Assembly: GCA_012845835.1 (NCBI GenBank)
Contig: JABAKD010000020.1
Span: 14,592,268 to 14,656,267 of the forward strand
Length of the DNA stretch: 64,000 nt
DNA from: Undaria pinnatifida
Lineage: Eukaryota; Sar; Phaeophyceae; Laminariales; Alariaceae
Direction of reading: 5' to 3'
Shown here: positions 1 through 9,150 of the stretch, one piece after another
Layout: every line of letters starts with the position of its first letter
Numbering within the stretch: position 1 is the stretch's first letter
Position numbers and translations under genes: made by a program
The notes under the pieces: model-generated
What the model was told of the DNA's origin: nothing
The model's database searches: none
What the model saw: the letters and a program-made list of their open reading frames with translations, nothing else

Positions 1-369
1 ACGAGGACCGTACCTGTTTATTTTGTGCGTGTATGTTGGGGACCAACAGGAGGGTGCGTGCTGCTATTCGCACGGTAAGCAGTGCGCCTTTTTCCTGCTG
101 CTTAGGTTCCTCGCTTTGACAACCTCTACACCTTGCCCCCCACCCCAATTACTGACTTGTGTTCCCCCTGTGGGACCCGTGTGCAGCGATAAAAAAAAAA
201 AGCGACGAGTTGCGATCTGATAGCGACGTCTAGGAAGAGCGGGCAGCAGCGCGAGTACCGTCATGCCGCGCGCGTGTCGTGCAACTCCGTGCGTTGTAGG
301 CCGGGCACACGCCCTTCCCCATCAGCCGGGGCTCCTGCGTGCGGTCGAGTCGATATTGTAACTCGAGGC
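1..369. other. No gene recognised; one weak exon-like GC patch
   Basis: No convincing gene. A GC-rich patch at about 227-360 follows an AG on the plus strand and stays open in two plus frames, so it could be part of the plus-strand gene whose end lies at 1045-1383. No domain or clear donor supports this. Confidence 0.15.
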
Positions 370-880
370 AGGGGTTGCGTGTTTTAGGGCCATTTTTTTT
401 CGGTAGAGGTTCACCAACCATTGTTTTTTCTTCTTCAAGGTTTCCTCGATTTGAGCGCTTAAGACATGATCCTCCCAAAAACTGATTCACAGACACATAA
501 GACTGCTGCTCGTAACGGATGAAAAATCCCATGGCCTAGCTAGGTACACGACGAGAATCAGGCAAAAAAAAAAAAAAAAAAAATGGCGCGTTTTTTTTCC
601 GACGATTTTGGGTTAACGAGCGCCGTCATTCAGAAAACAAAATAGCCAAAAAAAGGTATACCTCTACGTATCGTGGAACTATCGGTTTAGCATGAGTAGC
701 TTGACGAGCGTACAGCATTGTTTTAAGACTAGCGCACGGAAAGGTTGGTGCCGGCCGGGTTGCGCGCGAGCGAACGCCTTCGGAGTCATGGTTCGCGTCG
801 CGTGAGACACAACAGCTCCTTGTGTTGGGAGCTCCAAAAAGATTGTGTCGCGCTGCACCCCGAGGATGGGATGACTCGAA
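370..880. repeat. Dispersed repeat R1, long copy
   Basis: This stretch recurs in diverged form at 2740-3040, 5465-5710 and 40350-40510, with fragments near 4555-4690, 15170-15270 and 15600-15680. Shared landmarks are CCCATGGCCTAG followed by GTACACGACGAGAATC, an A-run, then TTCAGAAAAC, and further on a GTTAGGAGCTC-like block. It has no coding capacity that I recognise. The A-run at 564-583 suggests a retroposed origin, but that is inference. Confidence 0.6.
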
Positions 881-960
881 TCGATGCTTGTTTTCGGTAG
901 GTGTTCCGCCTGAAGCCCGGCGAAGGCGGCGAGAAAGCGTTGCGCGTAACCCGATGAAAT

Positions 961-1010
961 AATCCCTCCCTCCCTCCCTCCCTCCCTCCCTCCCTCCCTC
1001 CCTCCCTCCC
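961..1010. repeat. (TCCC)n microsatellite
   Basis: About twelve perfect TCCC units. It ends 35 bp before the acceptor of the 1045-1383 exon and probably serves as, or has expanded from, that intron's polypyrimidine tract. Confidence 0.9.
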
Positions 1011-1044
1011 CCTCTCTCCCTCTGCCTTCTCCCCACCCAACCAG

Positions 1045-1383
1045 GGCCTGGCGGCGCCCCAAGTGCTTCGGAGGAACAAGCGGCTGCGCGTTTACGCGAA
1101 GGAAGTAGACCGCGAGGGGCTCCGCATTAAGCTAACTTGCAAGCGCCCGAGGAGTTTGCCCCGATGCGGGCCCGTGTCTGCCCTAGCCAGCGACGCTGAC
1201 TTGGAAGAATTCGAATACGATGACAGCCGCGGGGGGCTGTATGACTGGGATGCGGAAGGGGAAGCAGAGGATGGGGAGGAGTATGACGAGGACGATGAGG
1301 ACGACGATTATGATGATGAGGGGGATTGGTTCTATCCGGATCGGGGGCAGGTTATCCCGGCCCCTGAGGTTGATTTTGCCTAG
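1045..1383 (+). CDS. Terminal exon of an unrecognised gene, acidic C-terminus
   Basis: A pyrimidine-rich tract ends in CCAACCAG at 1044. An open frame then runs 112 codons from GGC-CTG at 1045 to the stop TAG at 1381-1383. The first 30 residues are basic (RRNKRLRVYAKEV, LTCKRPR). The last 60 are very acidic, with Asp/Glu/Tyr runs around EYDEDDEDDDYDDEGDWFYP. The codons are GC-rich, unlike the flanks. An acidic tail of this sort is common in nuclear or chromatin proteins, but I recognise no domain and assign no function. Upstream exons would lie before the window or in the first kilobase. The acceptor and frame are seen directly; that the exon is expressed is inference. An internal start codon could equally be claimed, but the strong acceptor makes an exon more likely. 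Confidence 0.55.
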   Translation, partial: GLAAPQVLRRNKRLRVYAKEVDREGLRIKLTCKRPRSLPRCGPVSALASDADLEEFEYDDSRGGLYDWDAEGEAEDGEEYDEDDEDDDYDDEGDWFYPDRGQVIPAPEVDFA

Positions 1384-1890
1384 GTTGATGGTGATGGCGG
1401 CGGTAGAGGTGGTGGTGGTGGTAGTGGCGGTGGTGATAGTGGCGATGGGGTGGTGGTGGTGCTGACGCTGGCGGCAGGAGCGGGTGGGAGGGGGCGGGGG
1501 GCGGGGGGGAGGATGGGAGGGGGGAGAGTCTTAGGCTTCGAACTCGGAGAGAAAGCTTCGGTCGCTTTTATCTTTTGCCGGCGTCAACTCGGGGGTGGAG
1601 AGCGTCTCGTCCATTTTAAGGGGGCCATGTTCGAAAAGCGATCGAGGGGATGAGGCGACGGACGCAAGAGGGAAACAAATTGTCAGCGCCATCGCCTTTT
1701 GGGCTATATATTAAGCCCCGGAAAGGGGGGAGGGGGGGGGGGGGGGCGGGGTCCAGCACGCGGCGCGCACGGAAGTAACGCTGCGAAGTGGGGGTTTGGC
1801 TGGCTGGCTAGGCTGGTCGGCGTGCACCTAGTTTGTGCCGTCGTTCTGTTCAGTTGTAGTTTAGTGTATGCGCGGCGCACACGGGACGTG
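1384..1890. repeat. G-rich low complexity, 3' flank
   Basis: GGT/GGC-rich sequence (1400-1470), G-runs (1495-1530) and a near-pure G tract (1727-1747) follow the stop of the upstream exon. Nothing else can be supported here. The G tracts could form quadruplexes. Confidence 0.6.
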
Positions 1891-2115
1891 TCTTCAGCGG
1901 AATCAGCAGCAACAGAAACAGAAGCAGCAGAAAGCAGATAGCAGAACCAGTGCAGCAGCAGTACGAGGAGTGAAGCAGACGCACCAACAAATCAGGCGGT
2001 GCAACGACAGCCGCAGACGAAAGAAGAAACCGCAAGTAGAAGAACTGCAGCAGAAAAGCAGCACAGCCTGCAGCAGCAGCACAAGCAGGACCAGAAGCAG
2101 TCCATCCAGCAATGC
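1890..2115. repeat. CAG/CAA/AGA-rich low complexity
   Basis: Purine-rich trinucleotide-like sequence. It is open in more than one plus frame (Gln/Lys/Ser-rich), as expected from composition alone. Similar tracts occur at 14470-14600 and 22905-23160. I do not call a gene. Confidence 0.6.
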
Positions 2116-2411
2116 AACAGTACAGCGCATTGTGTCCGTGTTTTAGTTTCTGTTGCTTTAATAAGAAAAATCGTGATGAGTGACCGTAGCATAGGGTATG
2201 ACAGCATCTGACGCCACCGAAAGGGTCCTACACTCGGCGAAGAGGGTCCAAGTGTACACCCGGCAGAGCATTACTACGAGTATCGATGTTGCAGGAATGC
2301 ACGGCCGCTATTGAGCAATGGCGCACAGCAAAACCGTTGCCACGCTAGTGCCGCTGTTTTGGCAATCGAGTTAGAATTGATTCACGACGCTTTCGTGGAA
2401 CTGTGGTGAGC

Positions 2412-2503
2412 TTAACGCCTTTGCAACTGGAAACCCGTTTTGGGGGGAAATTATTTGAAATTGGTATAGGGAGACATTTTAGGGCCCTACCAAAATGGGT
2501 TAA
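2412..2503. mobile_element. TTAA-bounded MITE (M86), single copy
   Basis: Begins TTAACGCCTTTGCAACTGG and ends in GGGTTAA, with the family's internal TATAGGGAG block. See the array at 41494-41924 for the family description. Confidence 0.7.
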
Positions 2504-2739
2504 TTAAGCTCCATCGGCCGGAGGAAAAAAGTGAAACATAAAAAGTAGGCCAGCTCATGACTGCCGCACAAAACAGTAGTACTTGATATGTCCTGTAAGA
2601 TGTCGTGCTTGACTTTGGACCAGGCCCAAATTCTTGCACGTGAGGCAGGGTGGGTCCTACACTAAAAAAACGACTATCAATGAAATACGCGAATGCATGC
2701 TACGGTTGAAATGCGAGTCATACCACGGTGGTACTACTC

Positions 2740-3040
2740 GTAGTGGGTTTGCATTTTTTGGGTTAAATGTTGTTCCTGACCGGTTGAGCTCCTCCAGGTG
2801 TGGAGCTATCGGTTAGCGTGAGAACTCTACGAATAAAGTTGTTTTTTGAACGATTAATTAATAGCGCGAACCTGGTAGGAAATGTTGGTCGGGTTTTGCG
2901 CGAACGAGTATCCCTTATTCGAAGTCATCAATGTTTTCGGCGGGTGAGATATTGAGCTCTCCTCGTGGTACGTTAGGAGCTCAGAAAATCCTTAGAATCT
3001 TCTGCACCTCTATATATAGCGTGAGATGACTCGGTGGCAC
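2740..3040. repeat. Dispersed repeat R1 copy
   Basis: Matches the downstream half of the 370-880 copy: GTGGAGCTATCGGTTAGC against GTGGAACTATCGGTTTAGC, then a GGGTTTTGCGCGAACGAG block and a GTTAGGAGCTCAGAAAA block. The latter also appears at 40450-40470. Confidence 0.6.
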
Positions 3041-3240
3041 TATTTTTTGTTTCTTTCTGAGATTCCTCAGTCGAGGAGCTGTATACCCCCTAACCCCTCC
3101 CTACACTATCTTCAAGTGATTTTGACCCCAAAAAAGGGTTTCCAATTGCAAAGGCATTAAGACGGATAGCGTGAGATGACTCGGTGGTGCACTATTTTTT
3201 TTTTTTCTGAGACTCTTCAGTCGAGGAGGTTTACAACGTT
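3020..3240. repeat. Tandem duplication carrying MITE copies
   Basis: The phrase GCGTGAGATGACTCGGTGG, a T-run and CTCAGTCGAGGAG occurs at 3020-3080 and again at 3168-3230. Each is followed by an M86 MITE, so a unit of about 150 bp was duplicated together with its MITE. Confidence 0.7.
3088..3160. mobile_element. M86 MITE, left end truncated
   Basis: Starts TAACCCCTCCCTACACTA and ends AAAGGCATTAAG. About 15 bp of the left end is missing compared with full copies. Confidence 0.65.
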
Positions 3241-3241
3241 C

Positions 3242-3330
3242 TTAACCCCTTTAGAGCCCCAAAATCCTTCGCTACACTTGTGTCACGTGAACTTGAACCC
3301 AAAAAGGGTGTCCAGTTGCCAAGGCGTTAA
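3242..3330. mobile_element. M86 MITE, full length
   Basis: TTAACCCCTTTAGAGCCCC at the left and AAGGCGTTAA at the right, 89 bp. Both TTAA ends are intact. Confidence 0.75.
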
Positions 3331-3572
3331 GACGCTTGGTACGATAGAGAGGTAGTAGGTAGCGCTTTTAATCTGACATGTTTTCTGAATGACGGGGCTG
3401 CCCTACTTCAACCCAAAATCTTCGGAAACAGGAAATAGGTCATCTTAATTTACTTTATTTTTTATCGTAGTTCTCGTTGTGTACCCATGATGGGCCATGG
3501 AATTTTTCATCCGGTACAACTGCAGTAGTAGCAGTTTTTTATGGTTTTCTCCAAACTGGTTTTTGGGAGAGG

Positions 3573-3665
3573 TCTTACACCCCTGTAGGACCCCGAAACC
3601 GTTTCCTATACTGTTTCCAAGTAGTTTTGGCCCCAAAAATGGGTTTCCAGTTGTAAAGGCATTAA
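3573..3665. mobile_element. M86 MITE, diverged left end
   Basis: The right half is typical (GGGTTTCCAGTTGTAAAGGCATTAA). The left end reads TTACACCCCTGTAGGACCCC. Confidence 0.6.
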
Positions 3666-4027
3666 GCTCCCAAATTGTGGAACATCAGAAAAAATGTGGT
3701 GCACCTCTTCCCCTGTCGTAGCACGCGCCAAAAGCTTACTTTTGAAAAGCGATGATGAAAGTGTGCAACCCCGTGGCGTGTGCCTATCAATAGCTAGGTT
3801 TAAAGTTGAATGACTGGCACATGCCACTGACAAAAAAAATGGTGCAGCAGCAGTGCTTCATCACCCTTTTTGTTCTTTTTTTTTTTCGCTAAGAAACCTT
3901 ACCTACTTTTTTGAGCAGCTCTTCTATCTATGCCTCTCCCATTTTTTTTCCTTCTTTTTCTTGGGGAGGGGGCTGGGGGGAAAGTACTACCTACCCGCGA
4001 TGAAAAATCTCCCATGGTCTGAGTCTT

Positions 4028-4211
4028 ACTACGGTAGCCCCCCCAACATTTCTTTAACGAAATCGCCGCTTTTCAAACCAACGCCTGGCCGTATCTCCTG
4101 GAATAGGGCACCCCATGCCACCCCAACGGCATCGTTCGATAATCCTTTGCAAATCAAAACGTACACGAAGAATTTTTTTTCATAGCATCCTTCCTTGTGT
4201 CGAGCAGCTAT

Positions 4212-4251
<40 letters not shown>

Positions 4252-4530
4252 CTCCGGCGGATGGGGAAAAATAAAGCTTTATTAGCCCACCACACTTCCA
4301 CGTATTTTCATACGCGTTGTGTGTCGATTTAACTCAGTTGCTTTCGCAGCCCAACGCTAGCTGGCGCACCCTTCGGGTCCCATTGTAGGTATAGCGTAAG
4401 CTGTCCCTATCAGTGGACTTCGTTACAACCCCGGCAGCGCAAGCTGCCGTTGTATACGGATGCGTGTGTATGAAACGTTCGTTGAAGAAAATCGCCGGTT
4501 TGGGGGGGGGGTGCTATCGTCGAATCAGTC
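4028..4530. mobile_element. Foldback-type element interrupted by a SINE
   Basis: The left part (CTACGGTAGCCCCCCC, GACGAAATCGCCG-like, CGGCCGTATCTCCT) matches arm B1 of the element at 6363-6868. The part after the SINE (GAAACGTTCGTTGAAGAAAATCGCC, then GCTATCGTCGAATCAG) matches arm A2 of that element. Removing the SINE at 4217-4468 and one copy of the 8-bp duplication rejoins the two halves in the same order as at 6.5-6.75 kb. Confidence 0.65.
4217..4468 (-). mobile_element. PolyA SINE (S1), full-length copy with 8-bp target duplication
   Basis: On the minus strand this reads from a snap-back head (GGCAGCTTGCGCTGCC) through the S1 body (GACAGCTTACGCTATACC, GAAAGCAACTGAGTTAAATC, GACGCGTATGAAAATACG, CATCCGCCGGAG) into a long A tail (T-run 4218-4248 on plus). 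It is flanked on both sides by TATGAAAC (4209-4216 and 4469-4476), a target-site duplication. Other S1 copies lie at 24675, 25050, 29701, 39740, 52598 and 57781. No protein is encoded. S1-type elements depend on a LINE supplied elsewhere (established knowledge of SINEs). I see a weak A-box-like TAGCGTTGG but no clear B box, so the head origin is undecided. Confidence 0.85.
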
Positions 4531-4884
4531 GTCTATGCAACGAAAAATATTTCGATTTTTTTTTGTAATTGAAAAAGATCGATGAATTTGTGGGTTAAGG
4601 AGCGCCTTCGTTTCAGAAAACGTTCCTATCCTAGCCAAAAAGCGCTATTTAGCTCTATCGTATCGCGCGCCTGGCTACTACTACTGCTGCTGTCGTAAAA
4701 CACAGCCAGCCATGCTGCGTACACAGTAATTCTTCAGTTGAGCACCGCCCCCCCGTCAATGACTCCAAAAGCTAGTTTTGGTCGCAAAGTGCCGCAGCAG
4801 CGGTATTATCCTTATCGAGGGAGTATTTGTATTGCTCTTATTTCATCTTTGTTAAAAATTTTTCTGGTTGTGTTTCTTTCGTGC

Positions 4885-5460
4885 GAAATTAGAGCCAAAA
4901 CATAAAAATATTGTCCTGGCACGAAGAACCCGAGAAGTTTCATATGTTGCCAACAAAACCGCAAATAGTTGTAGACACAAGGGGCGCAAAAATAAAAGGA
5001 GCTGAAACTTCGTGCGGGCCAGCATGGTGGTCAAATTTGGCCAGCGGAGTGGATGGTTGCGTCGCAGAGTGAGTGGCCAGGTCCGAGAAGTCCCCAAGAA
5101 TCGAAAGATCAAACGAGGGTTCCCTTACGTACGGGTGAACCAAGCTGACGCGAGTGAAATAACCGACCAAACGATTACACTTTCGACAATTTTGGTCTGG
5201 AAGCCACATGTTGCGGGGCTAAGCAAGCCCCTCTACATATCAAGTAATTTTTATCATGTCTACTTGTTGTGAGAATTTCAAGCTACAACACAAAGTGATT
5301 TCTGGTCTCCTTTGCACGAAGAACTCGACACAGGTTCACGCGCTGCTGGCTCAACCGAAATTACTACAAACAGAGACGGCGCCAAAGGGTCTGAAACTTC
5401 GTGAGGGTCAGTCATGTGATGAAGTATGACCAATGAGGACCAGGGCTAAGATGATAGAGG
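4885..5460. repeat. Two copies of a dispersed repeat (R2)
   Basis: Copies at about 4915-5062 and 5310-5450 share GCACGAAGAAC, a block near ACAAACAGAG/ACACAAGGGG, then GCTGAAACTTCGTG and a CCAATGAGG/CCAGCGGAG block. A third piece lies at 6168-6250. Frames open across these copies are by-products of the repeat. Confidence 0.55.
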
Positions 5461-5464
5461 CGCG

Positions 5465-5710
5465 CACCACATTTTTTCTGGGGTTCCTCTCGCTTTAGGA
5501 GAGGTTCAGACGTGCCATTCTTAGCCCAAAAACTGATTTGGAGAAAAATAAAACTGCCACCGGATGAAAAAGTCCCATGGCCTAGGTAGGGTACACGACG
5601 AGAATCGCGCAAAAAAATGGCCGATTTCCGACGATTTGGGGTTAAGGAGCGTCTTTAGTCATTCAGAAAACGTTTCAGACGAAAATTTCTACCTCTATCT
5701 TATCGTAGCA
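5465..5710. repeat. Dispersed repeat R1 copy
   Basis: Contains CCCATGGCCTAG, GTACACGACGAGAATC, the A-run and the CATTCAGAAAACG block in the same order as 370-700. Confidence 0.6.
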
Positions 5711-5884
5711 TGCATCCAATGAGGACCAGAGCCACGGCAGGTAGGGGGGATGTGAACACATACATGCTAAAACCCCGTTTTGACTACCGGATTTTTTTTG
5801 AGCCACTCGCACGACTGACTCTGTATCTCGTGGGCAAGAAGACATTAGGTTACGTTTTTGGCGCGCAGACGTGCAGCTTAACTT

Positions 5885-5942
5885 TTTTTCTTTTTTTTTT
5901 GTTTTTATCCTCCGGCGGATGGGGAAAAATAAAGCTTTACAT
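5885..5942 (-). mobile_element. S1 SINE, 5'-truncated stub
   Basis: Only the tail end remains: on plus a T-rich run, then ATCCTCCGGCGGATGGGG and AATAAAGCTTTA. About 60 bp. Strong 5' truncation is usual for copies made by reverse transcription. Confidence 0.75.
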
Positions 5943-6167
5943 TCCATTGCGGGTTTGCGTATGTATTGGATGCAATCCTCCCGCAAGCTAAGAAAGGGGC
6001 AGAGGGGTCACTTGCGCGAGTGATACCGAGCCATAATGTAGCAAAAAAAAATACCCGAAAACTTGACACCCCCCCTGCCGTGCGAGAACGAACCGAACGA
6101 ACAACCGAAGGGATACATTACTGCTGGAATGCGTGTCTGGATGGTGCCCTATTCGTGGCCAAGCCCC

Positions 6168-6250
6168 TCTACAGGGCACCCCGAAATAAGAGCTGAAACT
6201 TCGTGGGGGGCAGTGAGGTGATGAGATGTGGCCAATGGAGTGTTGTTGTG
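6168..6250. repeat. R2 repeat, third copy
   Basis: Shares AGCTGAAACTTCGTG followed by a GGCCAATGGAGTG block with the copies at 4885-5460. Confidence 0.5.
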
Positions 6251-6362
6251 GTTCTTACATTACTAGAGTGTATGTTTGGGTCGCAGGGTGACCTGGACCG
6301 AGAATCTCGAGAATCGTCAGCTCGAGAGGTTTCCCGTAAGAGTGGCCTGACCGGCGGAGTGA

Positions 6363-6868
6363 CTGATTCTACGATAGCCCCCCCTCGAAACCAGCGATTT
6401 TCTTTAACGAACGTTCCATGGCTGCTCGACACGAGGGAAGATGCTATGAAAAAAACATCTTCAATCAATTTCTTGTGTTCGGAAAGAAATATCGAAAAGT
6501 TGTTCTACGGTAGCCCCCCCCAACTTTTCTTTGACGAAATCGCCGGTTTCAAAAACCAGCTCCCGGCCGTATCTCCTTGTATACGGTGTCCCTCGATACC
6601 CCGACGCCGTCGATCGTTAGACCTTTGCACACGAGAAAGTATATGGATACTTGTTTCTCAACAGTATCCTTCCTTGTGTCGAGCAGCCATGATGATGAAA
6701 CGTCCGTTTAAGAAAATCGCTGGTTTTGGGTGGGGCTATCGTAGAATCAGTCCGAACTATGACGTCGGGGTGGCAAGGGGCACTATATTTCAGGAGATAC
6801 GGCCGGGAGCAGATTTCAAAACCGGCGAGTTCGTTCAAGAAAATCTGGGGGGGCTACCGTAGAACAAC
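6363..6868. mobile_element. Interleaved inverted repeats (foldback element)
   Basis: Two inverted-repeat pairs alternate. A1 (6363-6465) pairs with A2 (6650-6750): GATTCTACGATAGCCC against its complement. B1 (6499-6610) pairs with B2 (6757-6868): GTTGTTCTACGGTAGCCCCC against its complement. Arms are about 100-110 bp and moderately diverged. The A and B arms are themselves related, so this looks like two overlapping or nested foldback elements. One plus-strand frame stays open for 219 codons across the region (6203-6862). Because it is built from inverted repeats I do not call it a protein gene. Confidence 0.7.
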
Positions 6869-7223
6869 GCCATTTGCCTAGAAGATACACGTTTCGGCGC
6901 TCAGTCCCTCCCACTAACCGGATACAAAATTTGCGGCACACGGAGTGAAATCACTCAAATTCAAGTCACTCGTATCCTTTTGGTACACGTCCATGCATAG
7001 CGGCCTGCAAAAAGACAAGCAAAGGCGGCCTTATCAGCCGTCTAGAGAGGGTGTCCAGCGGTAGATGTATCGCCATGTTGCGCACGTGTCGTATACTACA
7101 CCTCCCAAAGTAGCGCTTTTTGGGCAAGTCGGGTCAGAAAGAACGCACGCAGGCTAGTGTTTGTTGCGTGGTTGTCCGGTCGGTGAATGGAGCGATGCGT
7201 GTTGTAATGGTTTTTGCTCACAG

Positions 7224-7376
7224 GAAATCGAACCAACGACCGCCGTCGCCGATATCGACTTTTCGCTCGACCGCAAACAAAGGGGCAGGATCTTCGACGG
7301 TGGCACCAGGGAGCTTCTTATGCCGCTGCCGCAGCCCGGGTTGCTTCTTCTCGCGTGGCTGGTGCCGTATGATTGA
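7224..7376 (+). CDS. Candidate terminal exon of an unrecognised gene
   Basis: After TTTTTGCTCACAG (ending 7223) the plus strand has 50 open GC-rich codons and a TGA at 7374-7376. The first half is polar (EIEPTTAVADIDFSLDRKQR), the middle is RIFDGGTREL and the end is hydrophobic (LLLLAWLVPYD). A clear acceptor, biased codons and an immediate stop argue for a last exon. The AT/pyrimidine-rich sequence that follows fits a 3' UTR. Upstream exons cannot be located among the repeats at 1.4-7.2 kb. I do not recognise the protein. The gene would converge with the minus-strand kinase that ends at 12269. Confidence 0.4.
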   Translation, partial: EIEPTTAVADIDFSLDRKQRGRIFDGGTRELLMPLPQPGLLLLAWLVPYD

Positions 7377-8210
7377 TCGCCTGTTATATATTCTCGGCTC
7401 TTTTCCGCTCTGAAAGTCCCAAAGTCGTTAATCAAGTCCAAGTTCATGTCACCACGCATCACCCAATCAATCATCAACCAATCACAACCATCATCATATC
7501 CTCCCCCCACACGCTCTCTCACGCACTTTTCTTCTTCGCTCGCCCCTTCCTTTCCATCTGCTCTCTCTCCTTTCGCCCTTCTGTTTCTCTCTTCTCTCTC
7601 GAGCCCATGTACAGTGAATCATCCATCTTACAAGAAAACAGTGTGTGCGTGCGTGCGTGTGGGTGGGTGCATAGAAAGGTCGCTCGCCTCTTAGACCCCC
7701 ATGACGGCATTGTGCCGAATGCCCCCTTCCCATCTCCATTTTTTTCTGAACTCTTTGCCCTGTTCCTGTTTCTCCTATTTCTCTTTCATTTTCAACGATT
7801 CATTTCTCGTTTCGTTTTTTATTTTTTTGTTTTCGATTCTTCGGGGAGCTCCCCTCGACGGCGTGTGCGTGGTGGGGGGAAGGGGGGGGGGGGGGAGGGC
7901 GAAACTTCCATCGACATCCATCCACTATCGGCGCAAGCTCAACCAACACGCGCCTCGATTGCTTTCTAATCGAGCACAACAACAGCAAACCAAAAAGAAA
8001 ACGAACACATGGACCCCGCCGAACCCGCACACAACCCCCCCAAAAAACGAAGAAGCACCCCAAATCGACACACTGGTTAGACTATAAAAAAGAAAACAGA
8101 AAAAAAAATACACACAATACACATAGCATCAGGTATACACCACGCACGCAGCACCGACCGGCCACGCGTAAGCGCGCACGCACGCACAGACGAGTACTTC
8201 AAAAAAAAAT
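7377..8210. other. Pyrimidine-rich 3' flank, no gene
   Basis: CT-rich (7440-7850), a G-run at 7878-7895 and A-rich (8080-8110) sequence. I see nothing else supportable. Confidence 0.4.
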
Positions 8211-8214
8211 TCAG

Positions 8215-8400
8215 GCCATTTCTCGCGGGCCGGGCCGAGCCAAGCCGAGCCGGATCGTGTCGGGTCCAGGTGATCCGAACCGGCCCGTGAGATTTGAAAA
8301 CCTCCTAACGCGACCCGTGAGATTTGAACACCGCTTCTTGACCTGACCCGACTCGACACGACCCCGCGGGTCGCGAATCTAGACCCCGCGAAACGCCTCG
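8215..8400. repeat. Degenerate GGGTC/GAGCC pentamer tract
   Basis: GGGCCGGGCCGAGCCAAGCC-like sequence, then a repeated CGACCCGTGAGATTTGAA phrase, of the same flavour as the pentamer tract at 27834-28000. No gene. Confidence 0.5.
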
Positions 8401-8979
8401 AGAAAAACACACACATCTAGACTACATGCCTAAGGGTTGTTATAGCACACTCACGTACGTATTCGTGGGGACTATTTATGGAGATATTTCCTCTCTTTCC
8501 TCCTGCGCCTTCTCCTCGCTAAGCGTGGCAACTATTCAGTAAAAATGATCGTCGGTCAACACACAAAAAAAAAAAGATGGGAGGATGAAAAAAATCAGCG
8601 GGGGTCTGTCCGACCACCAGAAGAAGGGTCGATGTTCCATCCCTGGACCCCTCTTCATTGACGTGCCTGCCGCGCCGCCGTCGTGGCGGCGAGTGGCCCA
8701 CAGCTTAACTCGTCTACTACTACAGCCGTGATTTCCTCTCTATAGCGCGCTGCCTTCCTTGCCAGATTGCAAACAACCTCAGTAGAGTTGCATACCACCA
8801 TATGCGGCAGGCGCGGGCCTCTCTCATTGGTGGGGCGCCTTGCCAGATGACGAAAATACCTGGACTAAACCGCGACCCCGAACTACTAGTGTCTCGGGAC
8901 CGTAGATTGCGATACCAAGCATCCGGAGATGTACAGCAAGGTGCTTTCTCTGTCGGGCGAGGACGTGACGTTGCAATTT

Positions 8980-9150
8980 TCACCGCACTAAACGGCGGCC
9001 TCGCACGACAACGGTATCGCACGAAGGCAAGGCTACCGCACTAAACTCGGGCCTTGCACCGAAAAGGTACCGCGCGAACGCAAGGCTACCGCACTAAGCT
9101 GAGGCTTCAAACAAAAAGGTACCGCACAAACGCACGGGTACCGTACCGAG
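8980..9150. repeat. About 57-bp tandem repeat, three units
   Basis: Units share AAGGTACCGCRCGAACGCA and GGCTACCGCACTAA. The ACCGCACTAA core resembles the repeated core at 20960-22020. Confidence 0.6.

Noticed and set aside
6203-6862. 219-codon open frame on plus
   Set aside because: It is built from inverted repeats of a foldback element (arms A and B); both strands are open for this reason and no domain is visible.
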